A stretch of 64,000 nucleotides of DNA from Begonia masoniana (Eukaryota; Streptophyta; Magnoliopsida; Cucurbitales; Begoniaceae), in NCBI GenBank assembly GCA_022432975.1, contig CM039502.1, positions 19,555,228 through 19,619,227 on the forward strand. Reading direction: 5' to 3'. The notes under the pieces were generated by a model. The model was given only the letters and a program-made list of their open reading frames with translations. It made no database searches and was not told where the DNA came from. The position numbers were made by a program, and so were the translations under genes. Below are positions 25,540 to 37,016 of this stretch, in pieces. How positions within the stretch are numbered: the first letter of the stretch is position 1; each line of letters opens with the position of its first letter.

Positions 25540-26775
25540 GGTGACGTCAGCCGGATGATCGACGCTATACAGCATCCACCGGTGGCTAGACGACAAAACA
25601 CTTCTTACATCTTCCGGTAGATTATCATACGACATCCACCGGTCCCTAAACGACAAAACATTTCCTACATCTTCCGGTGGATTAACACACGACATCCACC
25701 TGGTCACTAAACGACACAACATTTCCTACATCTTCCGGTGGATTAACACACGACATCCACCGGTCACTAAACGACATCCACCGGTCACTAAACGACAAAA
25801 CATTTCCTACATCTTCCGGTGGATTAACACACGACATCCACCGGTCACTAAACGACAAAACATTTCCTACATCTTCCGGTGGATTAACACACGACATCCA
25901 CCGGTCACTAAACGACAAAACATTTCCTACATCTTCCGGTGGATTAACACACGACATCCACCGGTCACTAAACGACAAAACATTTCCTACATCTTCCGGT
26001 GGATTAACACACGACATCCACCGGTCACTAAACGACAAAACATTTCCTACATCTTCCGGTGGATTAACACACGACATCCACCGGTCACTAAACGACAAAA
26101 CATTTCCTACATCTTCCGGTGGATTAACACACGACATCCACCGGTCACTAAACGACAAAACATTTCCTACATCTTCCGGTGGATTAACACACGACATCCA
26201 CCGGTCACTAAACGACAAAACATTTCCTACATCTTCCGGTGGATTAACACACGACATCCACCGGTCACTAAACGACAAAACATTTCCTACATCTTCCGGT
26301 GGATTAACACACGACATCCACCGGTCACTAAACGACAAAACATTTCCTACATCTTCCGGTGGATTAACACACGACATCCACCGGTCACTAAACGACAAAA
26401 CATTTCCTACATCTTCCGGTGGATTAACACACGACATCCACCGGTCACTAAACGACAAAACATTTCCTACATCTTCCGGTGGATTAACACACGACATCCA
26501 CCGGTCACTAAACGACAAAACATTTCCTACATCTTCCGGTGGATTAACACACGACATCCACCGGTCACTAAACGACAAAACATTTCCTACATCTTCCGGT
26601 GGATTAACACACGACATCCACCGGTCACTAAACGACAAAACATTTCCTACATCTTCCGGTGGATTAACACACGACATCCACCGGTCACTAAACGACAAAA
26701 CATTTCCTACATCTTCCGGTGGATTAACACACGACATCCACCGGTCACTAAACGACAAAACATTTCCTACATTTC
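25540..26775. repeat. 60-bp hairpin array, about 17 perfect copies
   Basis: From about 25790 to 26760 a 60-bp unit repeats without visible change. Left of it (25540-25790) are degenerate or partial copies. Each unit contains CCGGTGGAT-N11-ATCCACCGG, a perfect 9-bp inverted repeat. The same CCGGTGGATGT motif is scattered, not arrayed, in the U5 of element A (21150-21660). Minus-strand open reading through it is an artefact of the period. Confidence 0.96.
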
Positions 26776-27307
26776 GTTCTATATCATCGATGGTTCCACT
26801 GAAAGACATCTTCCGATAGACAACAGAACAAAACTCAACTACTCCATGCTACGCAAACACAACTCTAATTACAGAAATGAAATTACTCACATATGAATCA
26901 TTCAACTACCCATTCTAACAAATGCATTACTTAAAACAATCCAGCAAGTGCCATCGTCAAATCTCAGCAGAATAACCATTATCAGAAAAAATTCAAAACA
27001 TTGAAACACCACTGTCATGAGGACTCAACCTATTCACGTTGTCAACTTCACCTTTACTCCAACAGACATCAGTTAAACTGCCTCATGAAATACCAGGTCC
27101 GTGGCATGAGTGTGCTCCCCCAACCAGCCTATCCTTCATTGAACTCAGAAGGCTCACCTGCTGTAACTTCTCCACCTACATCACAAAACTCATCTATTAG
27201 CCTAATGCTAAGTAAGTAAAGCAGTAATGGGATGAAATGCTGAAACATAAATTCCTAAACATGCAATTTCTACTTTCTCATCTCAGTTGCATTCACATAC
27301 ATTCATA

Positions 27308-27500
27308 AGCTGATCTGATCCCTCGGTTCCCTTGGGAAGTGGATCAATTTTCCCATGGTCATACATCCTCTACTCGATTAAGGGGCGGATTAGTTCCCTT
27401 AATAGCTGAACTGATCCCTCTGTTCCCTTGGGAGTGGGATCAATTCTCCCAATGTCATACATCCTCTACTCGATTAAGGGGCGGATTAATTCCCTTAATA
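27308..27500. repeat. 96-bp direct repeat, two copies
   Basis: Two copies about 96 bp apart (27308 and 27404) share CATACATCCTCTACTCGATT and AAGGGGCGGATTA, with a few substitutions between them. They lie in the slot where other LTRs of this window carry long minisatellites, so this may be an early stage of an array. Confidence 0.9.
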
Positions 27501-29093
27501 GTTTGTATGTCACATACAGTTCATACTTCACTATTCTTACATGGAAATTCATTTTCGTAATCTTTCAAAAACATGATGCGTGACATACAAAATCATTCTC
27601 AATATGCATAACCCTACTGTTTTGTGAAGTAGGCCCGAAGGCACATGCATACTTTACTTACCTGGTGTAATACCCGGCTTGTACGGATTTTGAATTTAAT
27701 ATATTATATTGATATAATATATTATATAATGGCATTTTTGTAAATATGTCAAATCAGGTCCGTTTCACGAAAAGAAAACGTCATTAAGATCCTAACGATT
27801 AATAGGAATTTTAAGAATATTACGAGAATTTTCGGAATAGTGACGCAATATTTCGAGTAGTTATGTTTCTCGTAATGTAATGGATGTTTTATTAAAATTA
27901 GTAAACGAGATCCGTTTTACAAAATGAAAGCGTCATTATGACCCTAATTATTAATGGGAATTTTAAGGAAGTTTCGGGAATTTTCGGAGCTTAAACGCTA
28001 TATTCCGAATAAGTGCGCTTCTCGTAACGTAAAGGACGTTTAGTAAAAATAGTAAACGAGGTCCGAATTGCGAACGGACAGATTTAATAAATCCCAGATG
28101 ACGAATAGGAGTTATTGGCAAAATATGGAAATTTGGAAAAGTCAGATTGTTGGACGATAACGAAACGAACGACGAAACCAATATAATTAAGTGAGAAGGG
28201 CGTTTTAGTAATTTTCAAATCAATTCTAATTAAATAACCTATTTTCTTTCTTTTTCCCTCACTTTCTCTCTTTCTCTCTTTTTCTCTCTTTTCTCTCTGG
28301 AACGCACGAACAGAGAGGGCTTCCTCTCACGGCCGCCGACGTTCGCACGACGTCCGACCTCCGATCAACTCCGATCCTTCACGGTTTCTTCCCCTCTCGC
28401 AACCCTCGGTATGTAGCTTCGGTCTTTGAGTGGTTATTTCGAGTTTTACGGAGATGTAGCTTTAGGGTTTCAATTAGGGCTTTGACGAAAAACGCGGTTT
28501 AGGGCTCGTAATTAATAGGTTAGCCGTGATTAAATATATACTGAACGTTATTGGATGTTATTGGACGAAGATAAATCAATTTGTGAAAAAGTATAAATTT
28601 GGGAATTTATGGGTTTTCAGAAATAAACTCGTAATTGGAATTTCAAATTAACGAGCGTTAAGTCGTCGTTAATTACTTCGATTAATTAAGTTGAAACTTT
28701 AGGAATTGCCTTAGTTAAGGTTTTATTGAAATAGGACGTTTAGTAGTTTAAATTGGTTTTAACTACGACTGTTGCGTTTTGCCCAGACGAACGACGCTCG
28801 TGGACGAAGCTCAGCGAGCTACGGACGACAGGTAAGTTTTCGTGACTTACTTTGACCCAAAGGTCTGCACCATACCTCCGTCGTCGTCTCGAGAATACTC
28901 CAGGAACTGTTTATTTTACGTTATTCTGGTTGGGTAGTTAGGTTAGTTGTTTATAGGTTCTGCTTAACTGTCTTGAATGTATGCATGTGTTTGTTTAAAT
29001 CTGCTTATATGAACTGTTCATGCATCACTGATTTTAAAGCACGCATAGAAAATGAATTTTCCGCACAGTGTTTTAAAGTAATGCAAAGTAAAG

Positions 29094-32000
29094 ATGACCC
29101 CTTCGGTATATAGTTCAAATGACCCTTCGGTATATAGTTCAAATGACCCTTCGGTATATAGTTCAAATGACCCTTCGGTATATAGTTCAAATGACCCTTC
29201 GGTATATAGTTCAAATGACCCTTCGGTATATAGTTCAAATGACCCTTCGGTATATAGTTCAAATGACCCTTCGGTATATAGTTCAAATGACCCTTCGGTA
29301 TATAGTTCAAATGACCCTTCGGTATATAGTTCAAATGACCCTTCGGTATATAGTTCAAATGACCCTTCGGTATATAGTTCAAATGACCCTTCGGTATATA
29401 GTTCAAATGACCCTTCGTATATAGTTCAAATGACCCTTCGGTATATAGTTCAAATGACCCTTCGGTATATAGTTCAAATGACCCTTCGGTATATAGTTCA
29501 AATGACCCTTCGGTATATAGTTCAAATGACCCTTCGGTATATAGTTCAAATGACCCTTCGGTATATAGTTCAAATGACCCTTCGGTATATAGTTCAAATG
29601 ACCCTTCGGTATATAGTTCAAATGACCCTTCGGTATATAGTTCAAATGACCCTTCGGTATATAGTTCAAATGACCCTTCGGTATATAGTTCAAATGACCC
29701 TTCGGTATATAGTTCAAATGACCCTTCGTATATAGTTCAAATGACCCTTCGGTATATAGTTCAAATGACCCTTCGGTATATAGTTCAAATGACCCTTCGG
29801 TATATAGTTCAAATGACCCTTCGGTATATAGTTCAAATGACCCTTCGGTATATAGTTCAAATGACCCTTCGGTATATAGTTCAAATGACCCTTCGGTATA
29901 TAGTTCAAATGACCCTTCGGTATATAGTTCAAATGACCCTTCGGTATATAGTTCAAATGACCCTTCGGTATATAGTTCAAATGACCCTTCGGTATATAGT
30001 TCAAATGACCCTTCGGTATATAGTTCAAATGACCCTTCGGTATATAGTTCAAATGACCCTTCGGTATATAGTTCAAATGACCCTTCGGTATATAGTTCAA
30101 ATGACCCTTCGGTATATAGTTCAAATGACCCTTCGGTATATAGTTCAAATGACCCTTCGGTATATAGTTCAAATGACCCTTCGGTATATAGTTCAAATGA
30201 CCCTTCGGTATATAGTTCAAATGACCCTTCGGTATATAGTTCAAATGACCCTTCGGTATATAGTTCAAATGACCCTTCGGTATATAGTTCAAATGACCCT
30301 TCGGTATATAGTTCAAATGACCCTTCGGTATATAGTTCAAATGACCCTTCGGTATATAGTTCAAATGACCCTTCGGTATATAGTTCAAATGACCCTTCGG
30401 TATATAGTTCAAATGACCCTTCGGTATATAGTTCAAATGACCCTTCGGTATATAGTTCAAATGACCCTTCGGTATATAGTTCAAATGACCCTTCGGTATA
30501 TAGTTCAAATGACCCTTCGGTATATAGTTCAAATGACCCTTCGGTATATAGTTCAAATGACCCTTCGGTATATAGTTCAAATGACCCTTCGGTATATAGT
30601 TCAAATGACCCTTCGGTATATAGTTCAAATGACCCTTCGGTATATAGTTCAAATGACCCTTCGGTATATAGTTCAAATGACCCTTCGGTATATAGTTCAA
30701 ATGACCCTTCGGTATATAGTTCAAATGACCCTTCGGTATATAGTTCAAATGACCCTTCGGTATATAGTTCAAATGACCCTTCGGTATATAGTTCAAATGA
30801 CCCTTCGGTATATAGTTCAAATGACCCTTCGGTATATAGTTCAAATGACCCTTCGGTATATAGTTCAAATGACCCTTCGGTATATAGTTCAAATGACCCT
30901 TCGGTATATAGTTCAAATGACCCTTCGGTATATAGTTCAAATGACCCTTCGGTATATAGTTCAAATGACCCTTCGGTATATAGTTCAAATGACCCTTCGG
31001 TATATAGTTCAAATGACCCTTCGGTATATAGTTCAAATGACCCTTCGGTATATAGTTCAAATGACCCTTCGGTATATAGTTCAAATGACCCTTCGGTATA
31101 TAGTTCAAATGACCCTTCGGTATATAGTTCAAATGACCCTTCGGTATATAGTTCAAATGACCCTTCGGTATATAGTTCAAATGACCCTTCGGTATATAGT
31201 TCAAATGACCCTTCGGTATATAGTTCAAATGACCCTTCGGTATATAGTTCAAATGACCCTTCGGTATATAGTTCAAATGACCCTTCGGTATATAGTTCAA
31301 ATGACCCTTCGGTATATAGTTCAAATGACCCTTCGGTATATAGTTCAAATGACCCTTCGGTATATAGTTCAAATGACCCTTCGGTATATAGTTCAAATGA
31401 CCCTTCGGTATATAGTTCAAATGACCCTTCGGTATATAGTTCAAATGACCCTTCGGTATATAGTTCAAATGACCCTTCGGTATATAGTTCAAATGACCCT
31501 TCGGTATATAGTTCAAATGACCCTTCGGTATATAGTTCAAATGACCCTTCGGTATATAGTTCAAATGACCCTTCGGTATATAGTTCAAATGACCCTTCGG
31601 TATATAGTTCAAATGACCCTTCGGTATATAGTTCAAATGACCCTTCGGTATATAGTTCAAATGACCCTTCGGTATATAGTTCAAATGACCCTTCGGTATA
31701 TAGTTCAAATGACCCTTCGGTATATAGTTCAAATGACCCTTCGGTATATAGTTCAAATGACCCTTCGGTATATAGTTCAAATGACCCTTCGGTATATAGT
31801 TCAAATGACCCTTCGGTATATAGTTCAAATGACCCTTCGGTATATAGTTCAAATGACCCTTCGGTATATAGTTCAAATGACCCTTCGGTATATAGTTCAA
31901 ATGACCCTTCGGTATATAGTTCAAATGACCCTTCGGTATATAGTTCAAATGACCCTTCGGTATATAGTTCAAATGACCCTTCGGTATATAGTTCAAATGA

Positions 32001-32809
32001 CCCTTCGGTATATAGTTCAAATGACCCTTCGGTATATAGTTCAAATGACCCTTCGGTATATAGTTCAAATGACCCTTCGGTATATAGTTCAAATGACCCT
32101 TCGGTATATAGTTCAAATGACCCTTCGGTATATAGTTCAAATGACCCTTCGGTATATAGTTCAAATGACCCTTCGGTATATAGTTCAAATGACCCTTCGG
32201 TATATAGTTCAAATGACCCTTCGGTATATAGTTCAAATGACCCTTCGGTATATAGTTCAAATGACCCTTCGGTATATAGTTCAAATGACCCTTCGGTATA
32301 TAGTTCAAATGACCCTTCGGTATATAGTTCAAATGACCCTTCGGTATATAGTTCAAATGACCCTTCGGTATATAGTTCAAATGACCCTTCGGTATATAGT
32401 TCAAATGACCCTTCGGTATATAGTTCAAATGACCCTTCGGTATATAGTTCAAATGACCCTTCGGTATATAGTTCAAATGACCCTTCGGTATATAGTTCAA
32501 ATGACCCTTCGGTATATAGTTCAAATGACCCTTCGGTATATAGTTCAAATGACCCTTCGGTATATAGTTCAAATGACCCTTCGGTATATAGTTCAAATGA
32601 CCCTTCGGTATATAGTTCAAATGACCCTTCGGTATATAGTTCAAATGACCCTTCGGTATATAGTTCAAATGACCCTTCGGTATATAGTTCAAATGACCCT
32701 TCGGTATATAGTTCAAATGACCCTTCGGTATATAGTTCAAATGACCCTTCGGTATATAGTTCAAATGACCCTTCGGTATATAGTTCAAATGACCCTTCGG
32801 TATATAGTT
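29094..32809. repeat. 24-bp minisatellite, about 155 copies
   Basis: The unit ATGACCCTTCGGTATATAGT plus TCAA repeats for 3.7 kb. Two units lack one G (CTTCGTATA, at about 29417 and 29728), 311 bp apart, which equals twelve full units plus one 23-bp unit. The very long open frames on both strands are by-products of a stop-free 24-bp period and are not genes. Confidence 0.97.
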
Positions 32810-32824
32810 GAAGATTTTATTTTT

Positions 32825-33081
32825 GCTCTCTGGAGAATTCCAGAGAGCAAGTGTTTGATCGCTGCACAGAGTGTGCAGCGATCGATCTCTGCAGCATGCA
32901 GAGATCGATCGCTGCCTGCTGCAGGATCGCTGCACTAAGTGCAGCGATCGATCTCTGCTGCAGCGCAGAGATCGATCGCTGCCTAAGTGCAGCGATCGAT
33001 CTCTGCTGCAGCGCAGAGATCGATCGCTGCCTCAGTGCAGCGATCTCTGCTACTTTTGAGGGCAGAATTCCGATTCTGCCC
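32825..33081. repeat. Perfect hairpin cluster, element B 5' LTR
   Basis: Five perfect inverted repeats in 257 bp. GCTCTCTGGA/TCCAGAGAGC is at 32825-32848. Three copies of an 18-bp arm, GCAGCGATCGATCTCTGC with its complement, are at 32875-32915 (5-nt loop), 32941-32982 and 32989-33030 (loop TGCAGC). GGGCAGAAT/ATTCTGCCC is at 33060-33081. Other partial pairs lie between. The cluster ends 223 bp before the LTR end and 228 bp before the PBS, so it would sit in the 5' leader of the genomic RNA. Confidence 0.95.
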
Positions 33082-33308
33082 TCCCTTCTTTTAATTGATT
33101 TAAATGTTTTTAATTAATGTTTTTAAGTTTTATTTAAATAGTTAGTTGATGTTTTAAATGATTTACTAAACGGACTTCGATTTTCGTTCCGGTTTCGGTT
33201 TCGTTTCAATTCTGGTTAACGTCAAGTTTTAAAGTTTATAAAATGTAAAGATAAAAAAAAAAAAATAATATGGGAAATACGGGTACAGTATTTGAGGCGT
33301 TACAGTTA

Positions 33309-33320
33309 TGGTATCAGAGC
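33309..33320 (+). promoter_or_regulatory. Primer-binding site (iMet tRNA), element B
   Basis: TGGTATCAGAGC lies four bases after the LTR end and is the classic plant sequence complementary to the 3' end of initiator methionine tRNA. It fixes the orientation of element B as plus. Confidence 0.95.
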
Positions 33321-33466
33321 CCCCGGTTTTAAAATCGATTCTGTAGACTGCTCGACTGCACAGCCACTACGCGGACATCCTTCATCAACTGTAAGTCTGT
33401 TTATAGCTTTATTTGGTTTAGTTTCTTAGAGATTATTTGTTTTAAATTTTATAGAGTTTTATAGAT

Positions 33467-34500
33467 ATGGTTCGAGGAAGGGATCCTAGAGACGACGCGA
33501 TGGATCACTTACGAAATGGTGGACCGCCAGTCTCAGCATATGGACCGGCAAGCACAACAAATTACGGACTTGGTGAACCGAGAGAATCAGAGGGCCAAGA
33601 CTTGGTAGTTCTGGTAATAGGGTATGCAAAAGTTCCAAAGCCTGCGGCCTCCAGTATTCGACGGTACAATCGTCGGAATCCGACAACGTGAGAGGAAATG
33701 GATTCAGGGGATGGAAGATATGATGAGTTATGCCGAGGTCGGAAAGGAGCAAGGTGGACTTTGAGACCTTTCACTTGGCGATGGATGCCCGTTTCTGGTG
33801 GGACTCGATCAAGTCGACGACGGATGTATCAGTTATGACTTGGGATCGGTTCAAGTTTCTATTCTTCGATAAGTATTTCAGCCGCACAGTGAGAGTGGCC
33901 AAGAGGAATGAGTTCACGCAGCTGAACAAACTGTTCAGTTGCGGATTATATTCGGAGGTTTGAGGCATTGTCCAGGTTTGCACCTCGTCTTGTCACGATA
34001 ACGAGGAGAAGGTGCACCAGTTTATGGAGGGACTGAATCCGGAGATACGGATGCATGTTGTGGTCTCAGGTATTATCGACGTACCCTTTTCTGACGTCAC
34101 AGCTAGGGCTCTGGATATTGAGGCTGCCAGAGCCACATGGTTCGGCCTAAGGAACAGCTAGGTTCTTTCGTGAGACCAAACCTCAGGTCATGGGACAGAG
34201 ACTGGCAACCGAGGTACAACAACAGCCGCAGCAACAGCAACGGGATGTGAGGGGACCTCTCGAGGAGGTTAATGATTGGGGTAAGGGGAAACAGGTACAA
34301 GGGTCTCAGGTCACCTTCTTGCCCATAAATGACAGAGGGCAGCACGAGGGGACGTGCAGAGTAGGCACGAACGTGTGCTATTGGTGGGAGAACCAGGCCA
34401 TTTTGCTAAAGGCTTGCCCGAATCAGGGTCGGGTCAGTCAAGCAGTGATCAGAGGAGAGTCATGCCCAGGATCTTTGCATTTATCGAGCCGGCGACGCCG
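33467..34500 (+). pseudogene. gag: Gag of element B, frameshifted
   Basis: The start MVRGRDPRD at 33467 follows an acceptor-like TTTTATAG. In changing frames one reads DRQSQHMDRQAQQITDLVNR, KVDFETFHLAMDARFWWDSI, MTWDRFKFLFFDKYFSRTVR, a zinc-knuckle residue (CYWWENQ and GHFAK in different frames), and VMPRIFAFIEP. The order and wording closely parallel the gag of element E (62790-63792, minus), including MDRQAQQI and NLVNRENQRA-like blocks. At least four frame changes occur within 1 kb. It is non-functional as read, though part of the damage could be uncorrected sequencing error. Confidence 0.82.
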
Positions 34501-35601
34501 ACGATGTGGCCCAGCCTTCTACGTTTGCAGGTATTGTTTAAATTACCTGTATGGCAATATTATTATTTTGATTATAATAATAATGATGATGACGATAGAC
34601 TTGAAAATAGAAATGTAAGAAAATAGAAGACGGTAAGAGCTTTTCGGTAAACCTCGAGCAGGATGGCTCCGACCTAATTAACGGAGTTTACGCACTTAGG
34701 GTTTAGTAACAATTCGAGGAGGACCAGATGAGATATGGATTTTAAATAGATAACAATTATGTCTAATTGACAACCCCTCTTGGAGTATTAGGAGTCGAGT
34801 AATGATGAAGATGAAGTTTAAGATCAAACCTATAGAGGGGGGAGGTACGGACTTGGAGGTTATAGAAACCCGTGAACAACAGCCAACACAAATGATGTTA
34901 GACAGATAGAAAGTTATTTTAGGGGTTTAAAATAATAGGCAGCTTTGGGTAAGGACCTATTGATAGTTGTAAAGCCTAGCGTTTGCATGATGGGATATAG
35001 ACACCGCGGTGCTCAGGTCGTCAGGTGACAGGTACGCAGGTTAGAGGTCGTTTGGTTGAGACTTTAGATTGATGAGATTTGACGCGTAAACTGAAGGTAA
35101 GGACTACAATCGTTGTTGTGCATTCCGATTTTGAACCAGGATTGAGACAATTGGCGAGGTAGAGCTATCTTTTTTTTTGTTTTTTTTTTAAAAATTGCCC
35201 AGAAAATTGGCTGGAATTATGACTCCATTTGACGGCGCTAGAAGACAGACGTCATGGACTAGAATTTGAAGCTAGTATTATTAGCGATTAATATGCGAGG
35301 GATAAGTGAAGGAAGGTGGTATCGAGTAAGCGTTAAAGTGACAAATATGTCGCCAGGTAAGTAATTAGAATGTGAGATTTCCGATGTAAATTGTGCTCAA
35401 CACCTAGGAAAGAAGTAATGATTAAGTCGAGGTAAGCTAAATACAATTAAGGCCGTGTAAGAGAAATAGCACAGGGTTTTCGTTTAGAATCACAACTATA
35501 ACCGTAAGTATGATGATAATATCGAAGGATAAGATCGCAAAACATGGACGTTAATGTCAAGGACTATAAGCGGGAAGGCAAAGTGCGGAAAAATTCTGAT
35601 G
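34501..35601 (+). other. Non-coding filler of element B
   Basis: Purine-rich sequence without an ORF of note or recognisable protease, RT or integrase motif, apart from a short ATT/AAT/GAT stretch at 34556-34600. It occupies the place where pol would be. Confidence 0.6.
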
Positions 35602-35616
35602 AATAAGGGGGGGCGA
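35602..35616 (+). promoter_or_regulatory. Polypurine tract, element B
   Basis: AATAAGGGGGGGCGA lies directly before the 3' LTR start at 35617. It is the expected primer site for plus-strand DNA synthesis. Confidence 0.85.
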
Positions 35617-37016
35617 TGTAATACCGGCTTGTTAAGGATTTTGAATTTAATATATTATTATGATCTCCTATATTATAATGGCATTTTGTACACTATGTCA
35701 AAAAAAATCAGGTCCGTTTCACGAAAAAAGAAAACGTCATTAGAATCCTAACGATTAATAGGAATTTAGAATATACGAGAATGTTCGAATAGTGACGCAA
35801 TATTTCGAGTAGTTAGTTTCTCGAAATGTAAGGATGTGTTATTAAATTAGGTAAAGAGATCCGTTTTCAAAATGAAAGCGTCATTATGACCCAATTTTAT
35901 GGAATTTAAGGAAGTTTCGAGAATTTTTCGGAGCTTTAAAGTAGATCCGAATAAGTGCGCTCTCGTAAAGTAAAGACGTTTAGTAAAAATAGTAAACGAG
36001 CTCGAAGTGCGAACGGACAGATAATAATCCCAGATGACGGCATAGGAGTTATTGCAAAAATATGGAAATTTGGAAAGTCAGAAGGTTGGACGCTTTAACG
36101 AAACGAACGACCGCGAAAAACCAATAGAAGTAAGTGAGAGGGGCGTTTTAGTAATTTCCAATTCACTTCTAATTAAATAACCTATTTTTTCTTTTCCATC
36201 AATTTTTCTCTCTTCTCTCTGTTCTTATTTCTTTGGAACGCTCACGAACAGAAGGCTTCCTCTCACGGCCGCCGACGTTCGCACGACGTCCGACCTCCGA
36301 TCAACTCCGATCCTTCACGGTTTCTTCCCCTCTCGCAACCCTCGTATGTAGCTTCGGTCTTTGATTGGTTGATTTTGAGTTTTACGGAGATGTAGCTTTA
36401 GGGTTTCATTAGGGCTTTGACGAAAAACGCGGTTTAGGCTGTAAATTAATAGGTTAGCCGGAATTAAATATATACTGAACGTTATGGATGTTTTTGGACG
36501 AACGATAAATCAATTGTGAAAAAGTATACATTGGGAATTTAGGGTTTTCAGAATAAACTCTTAATTGGAATTTAAATACGAGCGTTAAGTCGTCGTTAAT
36601 TACTCGATAAATTAGTGAAAACTTAGGAATTGCAGTAGTTAAGGTTTAGTGAAATAGGACGTTTTATAGTTAAATGGTTGTAACTACGAATGTTGCGTTT
36701 TGCCAAGACGAACGACGCTCGGTGGAACGAAAGCTCAGCGAGCTACGGACGACAGGTAAGTTTTTCCGTGACTTACTTTGACCCAAAGGTCTGCACCATA
36801 CCCGTCGTCGTCTCGAGAATACTCGAGGAACTATGTTTATTTTACGTTATTTGGTTGTGTAGTTAGGGGAGTTGTTCTAGGTTCGCTTACTGTCCTTGAA
36901 GTATGCATGTGTTTGTTTAATTCTGCTGATATGAACTGGTTCATGCATAACGATTTTAAAGCACGCATAGAAAATGAATTTCCGCACAGTGTTTTAAAGT
37001 AAAATGCAAAGTAAAG

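Larger units (their letters stand above)
27666..33304 (+). mobile_element. 5' LTR of element B
   Basis: It starts TGTAATACCCGGCTTGTACG and ends TTGAGGCGTTACA. Contents in order: U3 with a duplicated block of about 150 bp (27757 and 27909, third partial copy at 28060), a pyrimidine-rich leader near 28250, a donor-like GGTATGT near 28408, a second donor CAGGTAAGT near 28830, and the 24-bp array (29094-32809). The array joins directly to the hairpin cluster (32825-33081), followed by the A-run and LTR end. About 470 bp present in the 3' LTR (39442-39911), including the exon-like block, are missing here. Confidence 0.95.

Noticed and set aside
25682..26809. 375-codon minus-strand repeat protein
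   Set aside because: Artefact of the 60-bp period. The repeat lies in the non-coding U5 of a solo LTR.
29714..32938. Open frames of more than 1000 codons on both strands (also 36837-39518)
   Set aside because: They are produced by a stop-free 24-bp period repeated identically on both strands, with no domain and no start context.
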